Shown here in pieces: positions 62,948 to 64,000 of a DNA stretch of 64,000 nt. A program made the translations under genes and the position numbers. Below the pieces are notes generated by a model. That model worked only from the letters and a program-made list of their open reading frames with translations, searched no databases and was not told the DNA's origin. Position 1 is the stretch's first letter; each line of letters starts with the position of its first letter. The DNA comes from Planctomycetales bacterium (lineage in GTDB: Bacteria; Planctomycetota; Planctomycetia; Planctomycetales; Planctomycetaceae): positions 1 through 64,000 of the forward strand of contig JAPLOA010000088.1 in NCBI GenBank assembly GCA_026400835.1, in the 5' to 3' direction.

Positions 62948-63278
62948 CCTCCATGATGCATTCGATCAACAATCAGATCATCGGACACACCAAAAACAAG
63001 GGAATGTCCCTCGGTTCGAAACTCAGGAAACATCAGTCCGATGATAATTCTGCTGAGCATGCCATTCGATGTTCGCGAAAGTCAAGAGGCGGAGAACCGA
63101 CTTTGGATTCATCGTCCACGCGTTTTGATCGATCCTTGCTCGAACCCGCAACGGCGTTCAAAGTCTGAGCCGGATCTGCAGGAACTGCCGATCAAAAGGC
63201 AGAGAGGTTTGCTGTCGGACGAGAATTCGTGCACACTGCAGGATCTCCCGTTTCTTAACCGCGTATGAATGACCCGTG
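62948..63278. other. Divergent intergenic region
   Basis: These 330 bases lie between the minus-strand TIGR03546-type gene and the plus-strand FHA gene and should carry their promoters. I see no gene, repeat or clear regulatory motif. Confidence 0.5.
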
Positions 63279-63968
63279 ATGGCTCGGATAACTTTGTCAG
63301 TTCTGGAAGGTCTCGAACGAGGCCACGTCTATCGTAATCTTCAAACGCCTGTGACGATCGGGCGGGAGGAAGTGAACGATGTGCAGCTTAACGATGAGCG
63401 GATCAGTCGCCTGCACGCCAAGCTTCAGGAAGATTCCGGCCGAGTCATTTTCACAGATCTGAACAGTACCAACGGAAGTCGAGTCAACGGCCATCCTGTC
63501 CAGTTGCGGATTCTTCGCCCCGGTGACCATTTACAGCTAGGTCGTTGCACGTTGCTCTTCGGAAGCGAACAGGAGATCGCCGCCCGCGCTGAAGAACTGG
63601 GAGTCAACGTCACTGCTCTGCTCCCACTGCAGGCTCCACCAAATCGTTCAATCCCGGCCGGCGGGATGCCTGATGCGGAATTCATGATTGCGGATAACGT
63701 GAACTCCGACCACATGTTCATGCCGCTGTTCTTTGGCGAACGTCCGCCGCTCCCTGAAAAGATGACAACCATCCAGCGAGCCCAACTGGCGGATCTACTG
63801 ACCTGCATTCATGAGCAACTGCAAAACGTTGTGCTGGATTCTGCATCGCATGACGACAACGAACGCATCATGCAGGTCAGCTGGGAACGATTTCAAAGCC
63901 TGCTGCTGATGAATCGCGACATCGCTCGATACCTGCAGGCGATCGTCAGTCCGGATTCAGGTGATTAG
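63279..63968 (+). CDS. FHA-domain protein
   Basis: This protein of about 229 residues has an N-terminal forkhead-associated domain (about 1-95) with the phosphothreonine-binding residues: TIGREEVNDVQL, SRLHAKL and NSTNGSRVNGHPV. The rest is an alpha-helical region (~145-225) I cannot assign. FHA proteins read the phosphorylation state set by Ser/Thr kinases, several of which exist in planctomycetes; the kinase-WD40 gene in this window is a possible but unlinked source. A GTG lies directly before the ATG used here. The gene is complete, ending 33 bases before the window edge. Confidence 0.85.
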   Translation: MARITLSVLEGLERGHVYRNLQTPVTIGREEVNDVQLNDERISRLHAKLQEDSGRVIFTDLNSTNGSRVNGHPVQLRILRPGDHLQLGRCTLLFGSEQEIAARAEELGVNVTALLPLQAPPNRSIPAGGMPDAEFMIADNVNSDHMFMPLFFGERPPLPEKMTTIQRAQLADLLTCIHEQLQNVVLDSASHDDNERIMQVSWERFQSLLLMNRDIARYLQAIVSPDSGD

Positions 63969-64000
63969 CAGAGCACCTTGCGACGAAGCCTTTGGCCATC

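Noticed and set aside
1-64000. tRNA, rRNA, riboswitch and complete insertion-sequence candidates
   Set aside because: I looked for cloverleaf-like stems with TTCGA-type arms, common riboswitch cores and transposase motifs and found none I could support. A structure-based scan could still find one.

Overview
The window looks like a chromosomal segment of a planctomycete (order Planctomycetales or close to it). The evidence is a DUF1592-type cytochrome protein with a PA14 domain paired with a Tat-exported DUF1552 protein, an ECF sigma factor overlapping a Ser/Thr kinase with WD40 repeats, secreted proteins with an N-terminal LExRxLL tag, a TIGR03545/TIGR03546 pair, Tad-type pseudopilin genes, and several families of short intergenic palindromes. 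Genus and species cannot be read from it. No rRNA, tRNA, CRISPR array, prophage or complete insertion sequence was recognised.

Layout. 0-2.3 kb: a hypoxanthine phosphoribosyltransferase convergent with formyltetrahydrofolate deformylase. 2.6-17.3 kb: one 4901-residue secreted mosaic protein (minus strand) with a metzincin-type protease site, PPC, beta-helix, Calx-beta, GEVED-like and fibronectin-like modules, closed by a strong terminator. 18.5-23.9 kb: a plus-strand cluster with a short SecA-like ATPase, a P-loop kinase-like protein, a flavin-halogenase homologue that lacks the catalytic lysine, and an O-methyltransferase. 24.1-30.5 kb: minus-strand single genes (acetamidase/formamidase, SpoU methyltransferase, exported Gfo/Idh/MocA protein, RimK-like ATP-grasp protein, AcpH-like protein). 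30.6-36.9 kb: kinase-WD40, ECF sigma factor, and a secreted calpain-like protease with RTX repeats. 37.1-44.1 kb: OleA/FabH-like synthase, superoxide dismutase with terminator, TPR protein, DUF4149-like protein, QueA, exported esterase. 44.3-52.9 kb: plus-strand SprT-like, DUF1592, DUF1552, nucleoside-hydrolase-like, rhomboid and FolC genes. 52.9-58.1 kb: minus-strand membrane genes including an HTTM protein, then a TadE/TadG/TadE set. 58.4-64 kb: HAMP-like protein, response regulator, TIGR03545/03546 pair, FHA protein.

The clearest structure not explained by genes is in the intergenic DNA. Two copies of a ~172-bp non-coding element with 13-bp terminal inverted repeats and 8-bp target duplications (26657-26827 and 42894-43065) are each inserted into an older palindromic repeat. 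A truncated relative lies at 205-334. Three other palindrome families are scattered between genes, and one of them supplies the last codons and stop of the acetamidase gene. The most unusual gene group is the SecA-like / P-loop / lysine-less halogenase / methyltransferase cluster, whose function cannot be assigned from the sequence.
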